From positions 30,001-94,000 of the forward strand of contig NZ_CP095061.1 of assembly GCF_022921055.1 (NCBI RefSeq): DNA of 64,000 bases. The letters run 5' to 3'. Made by a program: the position numbers and the translations under genes. The notes under the pieces were generated by a model. It did not search any database and was not told the origin of the DNA. It saw nothing but the letters and a program-made list of their open reading frames with translations. Of the stretch, positions 37,993 through 47,627 are shown one piece after another (position 1 is the first letter of the stretch; the number at the start of each line of letters is the position of its first letter). The DNA is from Hymenobacter volaticus. Lineage in GTDB: Bacteria; Bacteroidota; Bacteroidia; Cytophagales; Hymenobacteraceae.

Positions 37993-38601
37993 ATGAAAAT
38001 TTTTACTCGTATGCTGTTCTTGGCTGCCTTAACCACTGCTTCCGCTGTGTTCACCGGCTGTTCCGACAAAGCGGAAGCTCCAACTCCCGCCGATCCAGAT
38101 CCGGCTTTCCGAATGGGCAGCTATTTCGACTTCACCACCATCACACCCGCTGGTGGTACCGCCCACTCTGGTTTTGGTACCACGCACTCGGCACTCGATA
38201 TAAAAGGTAGCGCTGCAATAAGCACTCAGGTTTTAGCGCTGGACTTCACCGCGGGCGCCGATGATGCCCACTTCGAAGTGGACCGCGCCAGGCTAAGTGC
38301 CGACTGGCTTGGTACTTATGCCTTACGCTGCCGCAAACGCCCCACTGATCCTGTCTTCACTTCGTATGTGCACAGCGCGAACGGCGTTTCGTCTATCTAC
38401 CGATTTAGCGACTTCGCCCTGGACCTAACTGGTGATGTAACCATCACTACTTACGACGCCAAGCGGCAGCTGGTGAGTGGGCATTACGAGGTGCGGGCAC
38501 CCGAGCAACTCGACCCCACCAACACTGGCATCAGCAACGCTCCCAAATGCACCATCCTCTTGGCCGGCGATTTCGAAAACCTCAAAGTGAAAACGCAATA
38601 G
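37993..38601 (+). CDS. Hypothetical lipoprotein (202 aa)
   Basis: Not recognised as a named family. The N-terminus is a lipoprotein signal (KIFTRMLFLAALTTA followed by FTGC, Cys at about residue 23), then a short acidic/Pro linker. The rest alternates short beta-strands (ALDIKGSAAIS, DVTITTYDAK, LVSGHYEVRA), suggesting one small beta-sandwich of about 150 residues facing the periplasm or cell surface. Phe/Asp-Phe pairs such as YFDFTTIT and VLALDFT recur. It is a single gene with a strong terminator 19 bases after its stop. Function unknown. Confidence 0.8.
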   Translation: MKIFTRMLFLAALTTASAVFTGCSDKAEAPTPADPDPAFRMGSYFDFTTITPAGGTAHSGFGTTHSALDIKGSAAISTQVLALDFTAGADDAHFEVDRARLSADWLGTYALRCRKRPTDPVFTSYVHSANGVSSIYRFSDFALDLTGDVTITTYDAKRQLVSGHYEVRAPEQLDPTNTGISNAPKCTILLAGDFENLKVKTQ

Positions 38602-38619
38602 TTGCCTGCCTCTCGATAT

Positions 38620-38655
38620 AGAAAAGCCGCTCCAGTAATCTGGAGCGGCTTTTCT
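38620..38655. terminator. Bidirectional terminator after the lipoprotein gene
   Basis: A 16-bp perfect stem (38620-38635 with 38640-38655) closes a TAAT loop; the outer part is AGAAAAGCC/GGCTTTTCT, giving a T-tract on either strand. Confidence 0.85.
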
Positions 38656-38674
38656 GTTGATAATCCTTTGCGCT

Positions 38675-39040
38675 TATGCAGTTGCAGGAGCGGCGGCTGG
38701 TGGGTACTCCATCAGAATTCCGGCGTCTATGCTGAGGCCTTGGCAATGGTCATATCTAGCAGTACATCGGCGCGGAACTACTGGCAGAGTTAGCGCTAGG
38801 TGATAAGGACTTTCCTAGGGCTGTCGATGCCGCTCATGGCACTTACTACCTTGCTGATAAGGTTGCGCGCTGGGCTTGCAGATTGCGAAACAGGTTGCGA
38901 GCTTGAGATAAGGGTTATCGTTGCTGGGGCCGGCGAATAAGCCGTCTAGCTCCTGTGCGGAGTCCCCTAGGGTTATGTCTCGCCCCGTAGTTCTTATCAA
39001 TTAAGCTTTTTGCAAGCCCTACCTCATCTTCTGATACACA
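38675..39040 (-). pseudogene. Decayed minus-strand gene remnant, family not recognised
   Basis: In a 635-base gap, the minus strand gives protein-like stretches that need several frame changes to link: SAQELDGLFAGPSNDNPYLK in one frame (about 38900-38960), NLFRNLQAQRATLSAR in a second (about 38840-38890), VVSAMSGIDSPRKVLIT in a third (about 38800-38850), and SIDAGILMEYPPAAAPATA with a stop near the end (about 38677-38735). None has an intact start. Their order and composition fit a small gene broken by several indels. The remainder (39041-39175) shows nothing. Confidence 0.35.
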
Positions 39041-39175
39041 ATACTAAATATTGCTTTGAATAGTATATATTCATTTATGCTGCTAACAGCAGCAAGCTCT
39101 GTGTATTAGATTAGTTCAAAAAATAATTCATTGGGTTATACACCGGGGTATGTGTGCTGAAGTGTCGCTTTGAGG

Positions 39176-39208
39176 TTGCAACTCTTGCATCAAGTCTGTT
39201 TAGTTTTC
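39176..39208 (+). promoter_or_regulatory. Candidate promoter of the third T9SS gene
   Basis: TTG (39176-39178) and TAGTTTTC (39201-39208) resemble the Bacteroidota -33 and -7 elements, one mismatch in the latter, with the same 22-base spacing as the candidate before the giant T9SS gene. It ends 28 bases before the ATG. Confidence 0.33.
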
Positions 39209-39236
39209 CTTTCCTCCACCTTTTATTCCTTTCCGA

Positions 39237-42200
39237 ATGAAAGCAAACTTTTACTCACTCATTTCTTGGGTATCAGACGGACTTCGGTCACGACTGACAG
39301 CGATGGCTGCCGCTATGCTACTGGCCCCTGCTGCCTGGGCACAGATTGAAGTTCCCGCTGGCAATGTCGACTCGGGCACCAACGGGCGCAAGCCTTTCGG
39401 TACGTGGTGGGGCTATGAGCGGAGCGCCATGATTTATACCGCTGCCGAAATTGGAACTACCGGTAATTTAACCCGCATCGGTTTTTACCTCAACGCGGTC
39501 AATGCGCCGGGCGCTGCGGCCACTAAAATTTACCTCAAAAAGGTAAGCAATGCCACCTTCGCTGCGGCCACCACGGTAGCAGTTGAAGAAACGGGTGCCA
39601 CTTTGGTGTACGACGCTACCATTCCAGCGTCCTCGTTCACGGCTAACACATGGGTGAGCGTACCTCTAACGGCTCCTTTCGCCTACGACGGTACTGCCAA
39701 CTTAGAGGTGATTGTAGAAACCAATACTCCAGCGGCCGGCAACGAAACGAGTGCTAGCAAGGTGTTTCGCTATTCCTCTACTGGCACCAATAACCGGACT
39801 CAGTTCTGGCAAACCGACGATGCGCCACCCACCACAGTAGGAACGTTGAGCATCTTACGGCCTAATATTCAGCTTACTGGCCTTAACCCGCTGGCTTGCG
39901 CCCCGATAGCAACTTTGAACGTGAACAACATCACGACTACTTCGGCGCAACTCTCCTTTACGCCTAGCGCAACCAGCACCAGCTACACGGTAACTTACAC
40001 GCCCGCAGGTGGCACAGCTACGACCATAACGCCTGCTCCCACGGGTTCCCCCATCAACCTGACTGGCCTCACGCTCAATACCGCGTACACGGTTACCATC
40101 ACTAGCAATTGTGCGGGAAGCACCACTTCGCCAGTAGTTACCACCACATTCACCACGCTTGCCGTAAGCAACGATAACCCGTCTGGGGCTATTGCGCTGC
40201 CTATTTCCGCTACTTGCGTGCCGACTAATGGCACCAACGTGGGCGCTACCACCACTCCTCCCAATGGTTACGTTAACCCTGGCGCTTCTCCCAACAATTG
40301 CGGCGCTGCTCTCACCCCCCGCGACGTGTGGTATACGTTCACAACGGCTGCGAGTGGAGCGGGCAGCACGGCAGCTACTTTGCAAGTGACGGGTAATGCG
40401 GCCGGCTACATTCGCGTATTTAGCTCCGCTAACGGGGCAGCAGGGCCATTTACGGAAAGAGCTTGCGCCTCGGGCGGTGCCAACAATACAGTATCAATTC
40501 CGCTGAACCTAACCGGACTCACCGCTAGTACCACCTATTATGTAGCCGTGTCGGGATATGGCTCTGCCGACACAACGGGCCCATTCACGATATGTGCAAG
40601 CAGCACGCCCGTAGCAATATGTGCTCCTCCGTTAGCCCTGTCTTTTGGCAACATCACTGCCACATCGGCCAACTTGATATTTACGCCCGGAGCTGGCAAT
40701 ACCAGCTACACCGTGACGTACTATCCAACGGCTACGCCGACTATGACGACCACCATAACGCCAGCTCCTACTGGCTCGCCGGTGGCGCTTACAGGCCTTA
40801 CGGCCAACACCGCCTACACCGTAACGATCCAAGCCCTTTGCTCAGCTGGTGGCACCACGCCAGCCATCACCCGTACGTTTACTACGTCGCCTCCGCCTCC
40901 GGCCAATGACAACTGCGCCGGTGCCACGGCCCTAGCCACTGCGGCTACGTGTACGCCCATTACCACCTCCAACGCAGGCGCCACAGCTTCGACGGGGGTA
41001 CCCGCTCCAAGCTCGACCACCGGTACTGGCTGCTTTGTAGCGGCAACCCCCGTTAACAACGATGTCTGGTATAGCATTGTGGTGCCTGCTTCTGGTGGGG
41101 TAACGGTCACGACTAGCGCCGTAACGGGTTCGCCGGTGAATGATATGGGGCTAGTCCTCTACACCGGTACGTGTGGTGCGCTTACGGAAGTAGCTTGCAG
41201 TGACGATATTAGCTCGACCAATTTCTTTTCGAGCGCAAGAGCAACCGGCCTTACCCCCGGTTCAACGGTGTATGCCCGCGTATGGAGCTTTGGCACCACA
41301 CCTACCGGTCAGTTCGGTATCTGTGCCGTGCCTACCATTGCCAACGATGCGGCAGTTCAGATTATCTATTCCGTAAGCAAAGCTCCCATATCGGCTCCGC
41401 AGACAATCCAGGCAGTTGTGCAGAACTTGGGTTCGTCGCCCCTGACCAATGTGCCGGTCATTCTGGCGGTGACTGGTAGCTCGCCGTATGCAAACGGTAA
41501 AATAGTGCCGACGCTGGCACCCGGTGCCTCGGCTATCGTTACGTTTGATACCTATACCCCAACGGCTACCGGCAGTAACACCATAACGGTAACGGTGCCA
41601 GACGACGGGTTGAATACCAACAATTCGCAAACCACCACGACAACTGTTACGACCAATAGCTTGTCGTATTACGTTGAGGGGCAAGCAACTACTACCTCCG
41701 TGAGTGTTTCAAGCACAAATCCGGGTGGTACGCTGGCGGTTAAACACATCATCAATACACCATCTACTATCGGTGAAGTTCGATTGACTTTCCTGGCGTC
41801 CACGGCCGCAGCAACATACCAAGTGGTCATACTCAATGCCACGGCCACCGGGCAGCCGGGCACTGTAGTTTTCACGTCGCCTACTCTAACCAAGCCAACT
41901 ACGGCCGGCGTGGTCACGGTGCCTGTCACGAACACAGCTGTAAATGGCACCTTCTTCGTCGGGTTGAAAGAGGTATCGGGTGGGGTTGGTATTGCGTATC
42001 AGGTGGAAGACCCGCTGCGCCCCAACACGTACTTCTATCAGACGTCCGCTACCGGCGCTTGGACCGATGTGAATACCACCACCTTGAAAACTCGTTTGGG
42101 CATCGAGGTTGGATTTAGCACGCGGATTCTCTCGGCGCGTAGTGCCGCCTTGACGCAGGCTATATCCTTGTATCCCAATCCGGCGCACGACGCCTTCACC

Positions 42201-42407
42201 CTGAATTTGCCGGCCATTGCAGGTCAGCGTACGGCCAAGCTGACGCTCATTAATATGCTGGGCCAGCCCGTGCAAACCCGCACGGTACAGCTCGGCGCCA
42301 ACGGTACCGAAACGCAAGTGAAGGTAGACGGCCTCGCCGCGGGCCTGTACACCCTACAAATTCAAACTGCCAACCAACTAGCTACCAAGCAAGTGGTTGT
42401 GGAATAG
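39237..42407 (+). CDS. T9SS-exported protein with fibronectin type III and PPC-like domains
   Basis: A secreted, probably surface-bound protein of 1056 aa. An unusually long signal region (about 1-36, ending AAWAQ) precedes a jelly-roll-like domain (about 37-215), a fibronectin type III repeat (about 219-305), a PPC-like domain starting NDNPSGAIALP with a DVWYTF strand (about 310-455), a second FN3 (about 461-548), a second PPC-like domain (NDNCAGATAL, DVWYSI; about 556-700), a CARDB-like segment (about 705-805), a further beta-rich region and a T9SS type A sorting domain (LYPNPAHDAF at about 977, ending KQVVVE). No catalytic domain is evident, so binding or adhesion is the best inference. 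A very strong hairpin follows. Confidence 0.9.
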   Translation: MKANFYSLISWVSDGLRSRLTAMAAAMLLAPAAWAQIEVPAGNVDSGTNGRKPFGTWWGYERSAMIYTAAEIGTTGNLTRIGFYLNAVNAPGAAATKIYLKKVSNATFAAATTVAVEETGATLVYDATIPASSFTANTWVSVPLTAPFAYDGTANLEVIVETNTPAAGNETSASKVFRYSSTGTNNRTQFWQTDDAPPTTVGTLSILRPNIQLTGLNPLACAPIATLNVNNITTTSAQLSFTPSATSTSYTVTYTPAGGTATTITPAPTGSPINLTGLTLNTAYTVTITSNCAGSTTSPVVTTTFTTLAVSNDNPSGAIALPISATCVPTNGTNVGATTTPPNGYVNPGASPNNCGAALTPRDVWYTFTTAASGAGSTAATLQVTGNAAGYIRVFSSANGAAGPFTERACASGGANNTVSIPLNLTGLTASTTYYVAVSGYGSADTTGPFTICASSTPVAICAPPLALSFGNITATSANLIFTPGAGNTSYTVTYYPTATPTMTTTITPAPTGSPVALTGLTANTAYTVTIQALCSAGGTTPAITRTFTTSPPPPANDNCAGATALATAATCTPITTSNAGATASTGVPAPSSTTGTGCFVAATPVNNDVWYSIVVPASGGVTVTTSAVTGSPVNDMGLVLYTGTCGALTEVACSDDISSTNFFSSARATGLTPGSTVYARVWSFGTTPTGQFGICAVPTIANDAAVQIIYSVSKAPISAPQTIQAVVQNLGSSPLTNVPVILAVTGSSPYANGKIVPTLAPGASAIVTFDTYTPTATGSNTITVTVPDDGLNTNNSQTTTTTVTTNSLSYYVEGQATTTSVSVSSTNPGGTLAVKHIINTPSTIGEVRLTFLASTAAATYQVVILNATATGQPGTVVFTSPTLTKPTTAGVVTVPVTNTAVNGTFFVGLKEVSGGVGIAYQVEDPLRPNTYFYQTSATGAWTDVNTTTLKTRLGIEVGFSTRILSARSAALTQAISLYPNPAHDAFTLNLPAIAGQRTAKLTLINMLGQPVQTRTVQLGANGTETQVKVDGLAAGLYTLQIQTANQLATKQVVVE

Positions 42408-42446
42408 AAAATCAATCAGCAAGGCGAGCGGATAGCTATCTTGCCA

Positions 42447-42501
42447 ATCTGAACAGCAAAAAGCCCGGCTTACGATAAGCCGGGCTTTTTGCTGTTCAGA
42501 T
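42447..42501. terminator. 26-bp perfect palindrome, bidirectional terminator
   Basis: Arms 42447-42472 and 42476-42501 are exact reverse complements around a 3-base loop, with AAAAAGCCCGGC / GCCGGGCTTTTT in the stem. It follows the third T9SS gene by 39 bases. Confidence 0.87.
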
Positions 42502-42585
42502 CGGTAAGTCAGTCACGTACTGCGTATGCTCCCGTAACTTCAGGACAAGCTGCTGGTTGCTTGCATTGTGTTTAGCCCCGTTTCT

Positions 42586-43362
42586 ATGTTACTGCCAACT
42601 TCGTCGTCTGTGCCCGGTGCTGCGCCACTTACTTTCGTGTGCTTGCACTACTGGGCCGGTTCGGGTAAAGAATGGCAAGCCGTAGCTGAACTGCTAGCCC
42701 CAGAATATGGTGTGCTAACCCCCGACCTAGGAGGTTTTGGTAATGCACCAGCGCCAGCAGGCGGATTCACTGTCGATGCCTATGCCGACGAGGTAGCCGC
42801 GTATATAGCAAGCCGGCAACTGCAACAGTACGTACTGGTAGGGCACAGCATGGGTGGCAAAATTGCCTTGGCTCTAGCCGCTCGGCAGCCGGTTGGGTTG
42901 CTAGGCGTAGCGCTGCTAAGTCCGTCGCCGCCCACGCCTGAGCCCATGACCGAAGAAGACCGGCAGAGCAGCTTGCGAGCATTTGGAAAGCGCCCGGAAA
43001 CTGAAAAAACGCTAGCTACAATTACGGCTCGTACATTGCCTGCCGCTGTGCAGCAGCAAATCATCGACGACAACCTGCATACTAGCAAGGCCGCCTGGAA
43101 CGCGTGGCTACTACACGGCAGCCGCGAAAACATAGCGGCCCGGCTGCACCAGTTGCGCGTGCCCTGCACCGTGCTTGCCGGCGACCAAGATGCAGTGCTA
43201 TCACCGTCGGTGCACGGGCTCGAAACCCTGCCGTTGCTCCCCGATGGTACCCACCTCGAGATTGTGGGCGGAGCTGGCCACCTGCTGCCCTACGAAGCAC
43301 CCGAGGAAGTAGCAAACCTGCTGCAAGCCTTTGCTCGGCAACTTCCTCAGGGAGCAGACTAA
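42586..43362 (+). CDS. Alpha/beta hydrolase
   Basis: A cytoplasmic alpha/beta-fold hydrolase of 258 aa. The nucleophile elbow GHSMGG puts Ser88 as nucleophile; Asp200 or Asp202 (AGDQDAV) is the acid and His232 (GGAGHLLPYE) the base. The oxyanion region LHYWAGSGKEW, with the start of strand 3, is at about residues 24-35. Substrate is unknown; the family includes esterases, haloalkane dehalogenase-like and acyl-transfer enzymes. The ATG at 42586 is preferred over a GTG six codons upstream. The aquaporin gene starts 70 bp downstream in the same direction. Confidence 0.88.
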   Translation: MLLPTSSSVPGAAPLTFVCLHYWAGSGKEWQAVAELLAPEYGVLTPDLGGFGNAPAPAGGFTVDAYADEVAAYIASRQLQQYVLVGHSMGGKIALALAARQPVGLLGVALLSPSPPTPEPMTEEDRQSSLRAFGKRPETEKTLATITARTLPAAVQQQIIDDNLHTSKAAWNAWLLHGSRENIAARLHQLRVPCTVLAGDQDAVLSPSVHGLETLPLLPDGTHLEIVGGAGHLLPYEAPEEVANLLQAFARQLPQGAD

Positions 43363-43432
43363 CTTGTTGGCAGGCGGCTGCGTTGGAGGAAAGGTGCGTG
43401 AACCTCAGCAAACAGTAGCATTCTCGGGCCGT

Positions 43433-44236
43433 ATGATAGTTGCGTGGCGTCGGCATTGGCCTCACTATGTGGCCGAAGCGCTTGGGCTGGCCTTCTTTAT
43501 TAGTTGCGCCAGTTTGCTTACCGTTTTGCTGGAGCACCCAGCGTCGCCAGTCCGGCAAGCCTTGCCGAATGAGGTAGTGCGACGTGGCCTGCTAGGAGCG
43601 GCTATGCTTTTCGTTGTGGTGACCATTGTCTATAACCCATGGGGCAAACGCTCGGGGGCACACATCAATCCTGCCGTGACGCTGGCCTTTTGGCAACTAG
43701 GCAAAGTGCGCCTTCCCGATGCTGTCTGGTATGTGGTAGCGCAATTTGTGGGCGCAATAGTAGCCGCTCAGCTGATGAGCTTGGTACTGGGCCCGCTGTA
43801 CGCCCACCCCGCCGTAAAATATGCCGTAACGCAACCCAAGCCAGGGGGTGAGGCGCTAGCTTTTGCGGCCGAGTTCATTATCTCCTTTCTGTTGATGCTG
43901 GTAATGCTGAAAGCCTTGCACTCCAGCAAACTCAAGAAGATAACGGGCTGGCTACTGGGTGGGCTCATTGCGCTCTATATCCTAATCGAAACGCCGTATT
44001 CGGGCATGAGCTTGAACCCAGCACGCAGCCTCGGCACCGCTTTGGCAGCCAATAGCTACCACGGGCTGTGGCTCTACTGGGTGGCCCCACCCTTGGCTAT
44101 GTGGCTGGCAACGGTGCTGTTCCGGCGCTTCTACCACGGCGAAGATTTAGACTGCGCTATCCTAGCAGGCTGTGGCCCCGGTACCTCGTCGCCCCACTCT
44201 CCCGAGGAAGAGCCACCCCAGTACCCCGACGAATGA
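43433..44236 (+). CDS. Aquaporin (MIP family channel)
   Basis: An inner-membrane water or small-solute channel of 267 aa with six transmembrane helices. Both half-helix signatures are present: HINPAVT (Asn79-Pro80-Ala81) and SLNPARSLGTAL (Asn195-Pro196-Ala197, with the selectivity-filter Arg198). The C-terminus is an acidic, Pro-rich tail (SPEEEPPQYPDE). An earlier TTG start would make the gene overlap the hydrolase; the ATG at 43433 (MIVAWRRHW) is preferred. Whether it passes glycerol cannot be settled by eye. It converges with the patatin gene over an 84-bp gap that has no obvious hairpin. Confidence 0.93.
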   Translation: MIVAWRRHWPHYVAEALGLAFFISCASLLTVLLEHPASPVRQALPNEVVRRGLLGAAMLFVVVTIVYNPWGKRSGAHINPAVTLAFWQLGKVRLPDAVWYVVAQFVGAIVAAQLMSLVLGPLYAHPAVKYAVTQPKPGGEALAFAAEFIISFLLMLVMLKALHSSKLKKITGWLLGGLIALYILIETPYSGMSLNPARSLGTALAANSYHGLWLYWVAPPLAMWLATVLFRRFYHGEDLDCAILAGCGPGTSSPHSPEEEPPQYPDE

Positions 44237-44320
44237 AAGTGTAAAGCAGGGAGGGTAACAGTTCAGTGGCGCAATCAGCACAAGGCGGGTAGAAAGCGCA
44301 CTAACTCAACAACCTAATGC

Positions 44321-46660
44321 CTAGTCTAAGGCTCTTTCGCGGAAGAGGACGTAGCCGATGTGAGCAAACACGCCGAATTTATGGTCGGGGTCGTCGTAGT
44401 GAATGAACTGAAGCGAGGCCGGACCTACGGGAGTTTGGTAAACAAAACCCGTCATGGCCGTGAGATAGGGTCGGCTGAAGCTACCGCGAGCAGCAAGCAA
44501 GGGGTTGCTTTCCGCCCGCTCATACGGGCGAAACAAGGCGTGCGCATACACTTCGCTTCGCCATTCCAACGACCCTAGTATAGCCTTGATATAGCGCAGC
44601 CCCACGGCTGCGTAGGTTGTGCCCCGGTAACGATCCAGAAACAGAGTACGTGAGTCGGGGAGGGGCAGGAATGCTGGCGCCGACGTGAGTGACGAGCGGT
44701 AGGTGGCAAACCGGCCCTGCGTGGAAGCTACCGCATCCACGGTGTAGCCCCAGGCGTGCACGCGGCGGCCCACCGAATCCACTTTGTGGAAAGTGAAATA
44801 CTGCTCGGTATAGAAGCGCGCTTGCAGCCACTGGTGGTCCTTGGTGCGGGCCAACAACCCCGGTGCAGTGGAACCAGGCGTGTATTCCTCCTCTCCGAGT
44901 ACCCCGCGCAGCTTTATCTCGGCCCGCCGACCACTAACAGCGTACTGCCGCCGGTTTAGGGAGTTACGCTGAAATTCTAGCGTGCCGGTCAGCCCTCGTT
45001 TCATGCGACTTTCGTCTAGCTCGGCTCCGCTACTGATTTCATTGGTATTGGCAAATCGGTCGCGGTTCGTGAACAAGCTGCCGCCTACGATAAACCGGCT
45101 GCGGTAGTTGGGGCTGTAGCCTACCACAAAACCCGTTCGTAAATCGCGCTGCTGCAACTGCGTATTCTGCGCGGTGCTACCAAGCAGAACGCCGGTATCC
45201 TGATAGTTGAAGTTGTTGAAGGTGATAATGGGTTCGAAATAAAACGGCGCATTGCCAGGAATACTAATCCGAAAAGAACCCTGCGCTCCGTTGTAAAAGC
45301 GCCCGATGGTGGCATCAGCTTGCACCGTGTACAGCAGGCGGTTGAGGTAACGGTAGGCTCCACCCAAATAGAAATTGCTCATTGAGCGCGACGACAACAG
45401 CACGCCTAGGTCGGTGGTGAGGTTGCTGTTTTGGCGGGCATCCAGGTTCATTACGTAGCCCTTCAGTTGGCTGTCGTAGCGGACGCGGGGGTAGACGTTG
45501 TTGAAAAAGTCGTTGTTGACGAGGCGGTAGTAGCCTTCTTCCACATCACCGGGCGAGTAGTTGGAGCCAGTGCGCTGAAAGAATCGCCGAATAAACTCTT
45601 GCTGTTGGCGCGGCACTCCTTGCACCGTTATTTCCTTGAACTCGGGGCGAGGCGCCTGCTCCTGGAAAGCGCGTCGGCGCTGCTGTAAGGCCAGCGTATC
45701 CTCGCGGCGCGGAATCCGGGCTAGCAATTCATCTAGCTTCTTCTCCGTGGCTTGTTTGCCTAGCATGAGTAGCTGGCCCACCCTGTTAAAGTCAGCGGCG
45801 GTATACCCATCTAGATTAGGTTGAATAAAAACCCCGTTGCTACCGACCGACGTGGTATCGGCGCCATTGAAGCCCACAAATAGCAATGTGTTGGTAAGCA
45901 GCTGGTCGTCTTTCTCTTTGGGGTATTTATTGAACGCCACGTCCCCCACGTTTACCCCAATGATAATGTCGGGCTTGAATTCTTCCCGCATCACATCAGT
46001 CGGGAAATTATCTACCACGGCCCCGTCGAAGAGGTAGCGGCCGTCGGGCTGACGTATGGGTCGAAACGCCAGTGGGAAAGCCATCGAGTTGCGCACGGCA
46101 TCAGACAAAGAGCCGTCGCGCTGCACCACTTTTTTGCGCGTAAATACCTCGGAAGCCACACTGCGGTAGGGCACCAGCAACTTATCGAAGTTGTAGCCAG
46201 AAACAGCGCCGGCTGGGGCTAGCATGGTGGCCAGTACGTAATTCAGCGTCACATCATCCACGAGCTTGGGCGTCACGCGGGCCTTCAGCGTCGAGTCGAT
46301 GGCTAGGCGCAAGTGCAGCGCCGCGGGGTTGTAGTCGTTGTCGTAGTAGTTGTAGACTTTGCCTTCGAGCGGTTCGCCCGACACCCAGTTCTGAAACTCG
46401 GGCTTGAGTACAATCTCCTTTATCTCGCGGGGTGAATAACCCGCCGCGTACATGCCGCCCACTATGGCCCCCATACTCGTCCCGACGATGTAGTCGATGG
46501 GGATTCGGTTCTTCTCCAGCACTTCCAGCACTCCCACGTGCGCTAGCCCTTTGGCGCCGCCGCCGCTCAGCACCAAGCCTACTTTTTGGGCTTGTGCCAA
46601 CGGACTGCCCACGAGCAGTAGCAATAGTAAAAATTCGAGGATACGGCGAGTTTTTCGCAT
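44321..46660 (-). CDS. Patatin-like phospholipase with C-terminal Omp85-type barrel (PlpD-like)
   Basis: A 779-residue exported lipase fused to its own outer-membrane barrel, as in PlpD/FplA type Vd autotransporters. A signal peptide (about 1-24, LAQAQ) precedes the patatin domain with all landmarks: oxyanion loop GGGAKG (33-38), nucleophile elbow GTSMG (Ser62) and the dyad Asp212 (DGAVVDNFP). A POTRA-like region lies at about 335-420 (EITVQGVPRQQQEFIRRFF), followed by a 16-strand-type barrel to the C-terminus. The lipase acts on phospholipids at the cell surface or periplasm (family knowledge). It is related in its barrel to the TamL gene earlier in the window. No operon partner is evident. 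Confidence 0.92.
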   Translation of the reverse strand: MRKTRRILEFLLLLLLVGSPLAQAQKVGLVLSGGGAKGLAHVGVLEVLEKNRIPIDYIVGTSMGAIVGGMYAAGYSPREIKEIVLKPEFQNWVSGEPLEGKVYNYYDNDYNPAALHLRLAIDSTLKARVTPKLVDDVTLNYVLATMLAPAGAVSGYNFDKLLVPYRSVASEVFTRKKVVQRDGSLSDAVRNSMAFPLAFRPIRQPDGRYLFDGAVVDNFPTDVMREEFKPDIIIGVNVGDVAFNKYPKEKDDQLLTNTLLFVGFNGADTTSVGSNGVFIQPNLDGYTAADFNRVGQLLMLGKQATEKKLDELLARIPRREDTLALQQRRRAFQEQAPRPEFKEITVQGVPRQQQEFIRRFFQRTGSNYSPGDVEEGYYRLVNNDFFNNVYPRVRYDSQLKGYVMNLDARQNSNLTTDLGVLLSSRSMSNFYLGGAYRYLNRLLYTVQADATIGRFYNGAQGSFRISIPGNAPFYFEPIITFNNFNYQDTGVLLGSTAQNTQLQQRDLRTGFVVGYSPNYRSRFIVGGSLFTNRDRFANTNEISSGAELDESRMKRGLTGTLEFQRNSLNRRQYAVSGRRAEIKLRGVLGEEEYTPGSTAPGLLARTKDHQWLQARFYTEQYFTFHKVDSVGRRVHAWGYTVDAVASTQGRFATYRSSLTSAPAFLPLPDSRTLFLDRYRGTTYAAVGLRYIKAILGSLEWRSEVYAHALFRPYERAESNPLLAARGSFSRPYLTAMTGFVYQTPVGPASLQFIHYDDPDHKFGVFAHIGYVLFRERALD

Positions 46661-46840
46661 GTAATCAAGTAAGTAAGCTCCACCTTGTAGAGGCGCGTTT
46701 CCTACGCAACCGTCCTAGACAAGTTGCGCGCATACGGAAGTGTAAGCTCCAGTACAAATAAGATAGGGATCAGCAAACCCTGTTGCTAAGTAAGCAGCTA
46801 ACGCAAGCATCCATAAACACATGTGTCAGGCTTATTTGGT

Positions 46841-47251
46841 TCAGGGTGCCAGCCAAGCGCCTAAGGGGCCCGGAAGATTGCGCAGCACCGTGAACAGCAC
46901 CGTGAAGGTTGCTATGCTCCATCCAAACCAGGGCCGATACAGAAATGAGTTGCGGCGCGGCCGCTTAGCAAGCCACCCGCGCAGTTCTTCCACTGATCCA
47001 ACTACCAAAACAGGAGCGGCAAGTGCCGCCAGCAAGTTGAACCCAATGGCCTGCTTGAAGTGGCCATGCAAAAGAGCATGCACGGCTCGTTGGGTGCCAC
47101 AGCCCGGGCAATGCAAGCCGGTTAGCCAGTGCACCAAGCAGCGCGGAAACGGGTGCTGCGCCGGGTCGAGGCGAAAATAAAGGGCGGCCAGCACTAGCCC
47201 AGCCAATAAGCTCAGTGCCAGCAAACCTCTTCCCTGACGATACAAAATCAC
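46841..47251 (-). CDS. DUF2752 membrane protein
   Basis: A 136-residue inner-membrane protein with about three hydrophobic helices (roughly residues 7-27, 65-88 and 105-125). The family hallmark CPGCGTQRA (Cys48, Cys51) lies between the first two helices, suggesting a metal- or redox-active pair. Function is unknown. Its start codon directly abuts the stop of the CD225-family gene upstream (47252), a tight bicistron. Confidence 0.88.
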   Translation of the reverse strand: MILYRQGRGLLALSLLAGLVLAALYFRLDPAQHPFPRCLVHWLTGLHCPGCGTQRAVHALLHGHFKQAIGFNLLAALAAPVLVVGSVEELRGWLAKRPRRNSFLYRPWFGWSIATFTVLFTVLRNLPGPLGAWLAP

Positions 47252-47548
47252 TTAAACGCCTAACGCATGCAAAATGGCCCCACCAGCTCCCAGCACCGCC
47301 ACCAACACAAAAGGAATAACCACCTGTAGCACGCCCCCAATCAGCCCGTATTTCACCCATTTGCCTGCGTTAACCGAAGCTTCCTGCGCCCCCGCATAGT
47401 CACCGACCGATAAACGAGAATTAACGTTGGCGGCATTCACAATGGCAACAATGCCAAAGGGTAGGCAGCAGAAGATGGTAACCAGAATAGACTCTACCAA
47501 CCAATTCTTGGGCGGAATACCTGTGGGCGAGGTGTACGATTGTTCCAT
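47252..47548 (-). CDS. CD225/dispanin family membrane protein
   Basis: A 98-residue protein with two hydrophobic helices (about 18-43 and 68-95) separated by a short loop. The signature is the helix segment with FCCLPFGIVAIVNAANVNSR followed by GDYAGAQEAS, as in CD225/dispanin proteins, the family that includes eukaryotic IFITM restriction factors. Bacterial members are poorly understood but often sit beside DUF2752, as here. A Pro-containing N-terminus (SPTGIPPKNW) faces the cytoplasm by analogy. Confidence 0.9.
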   Translation of the reverse strand: MEQSYTSPTGIPPKNWLVESILVTIFCCLPFGIVAIVNAANVNSRLSVGDYAGAQEASVNAGKWVKYGLIGGVLQVVIPFVLVAVLGAGGAILHALGV

Positions 47549-47627
47549 GCGGACGAGAAGACGAATGTGCAGACCGCTGAAAAATAGCGAATTCCAGATA
47601 CAATCCTACGCGCCGGACTAAGACCAG

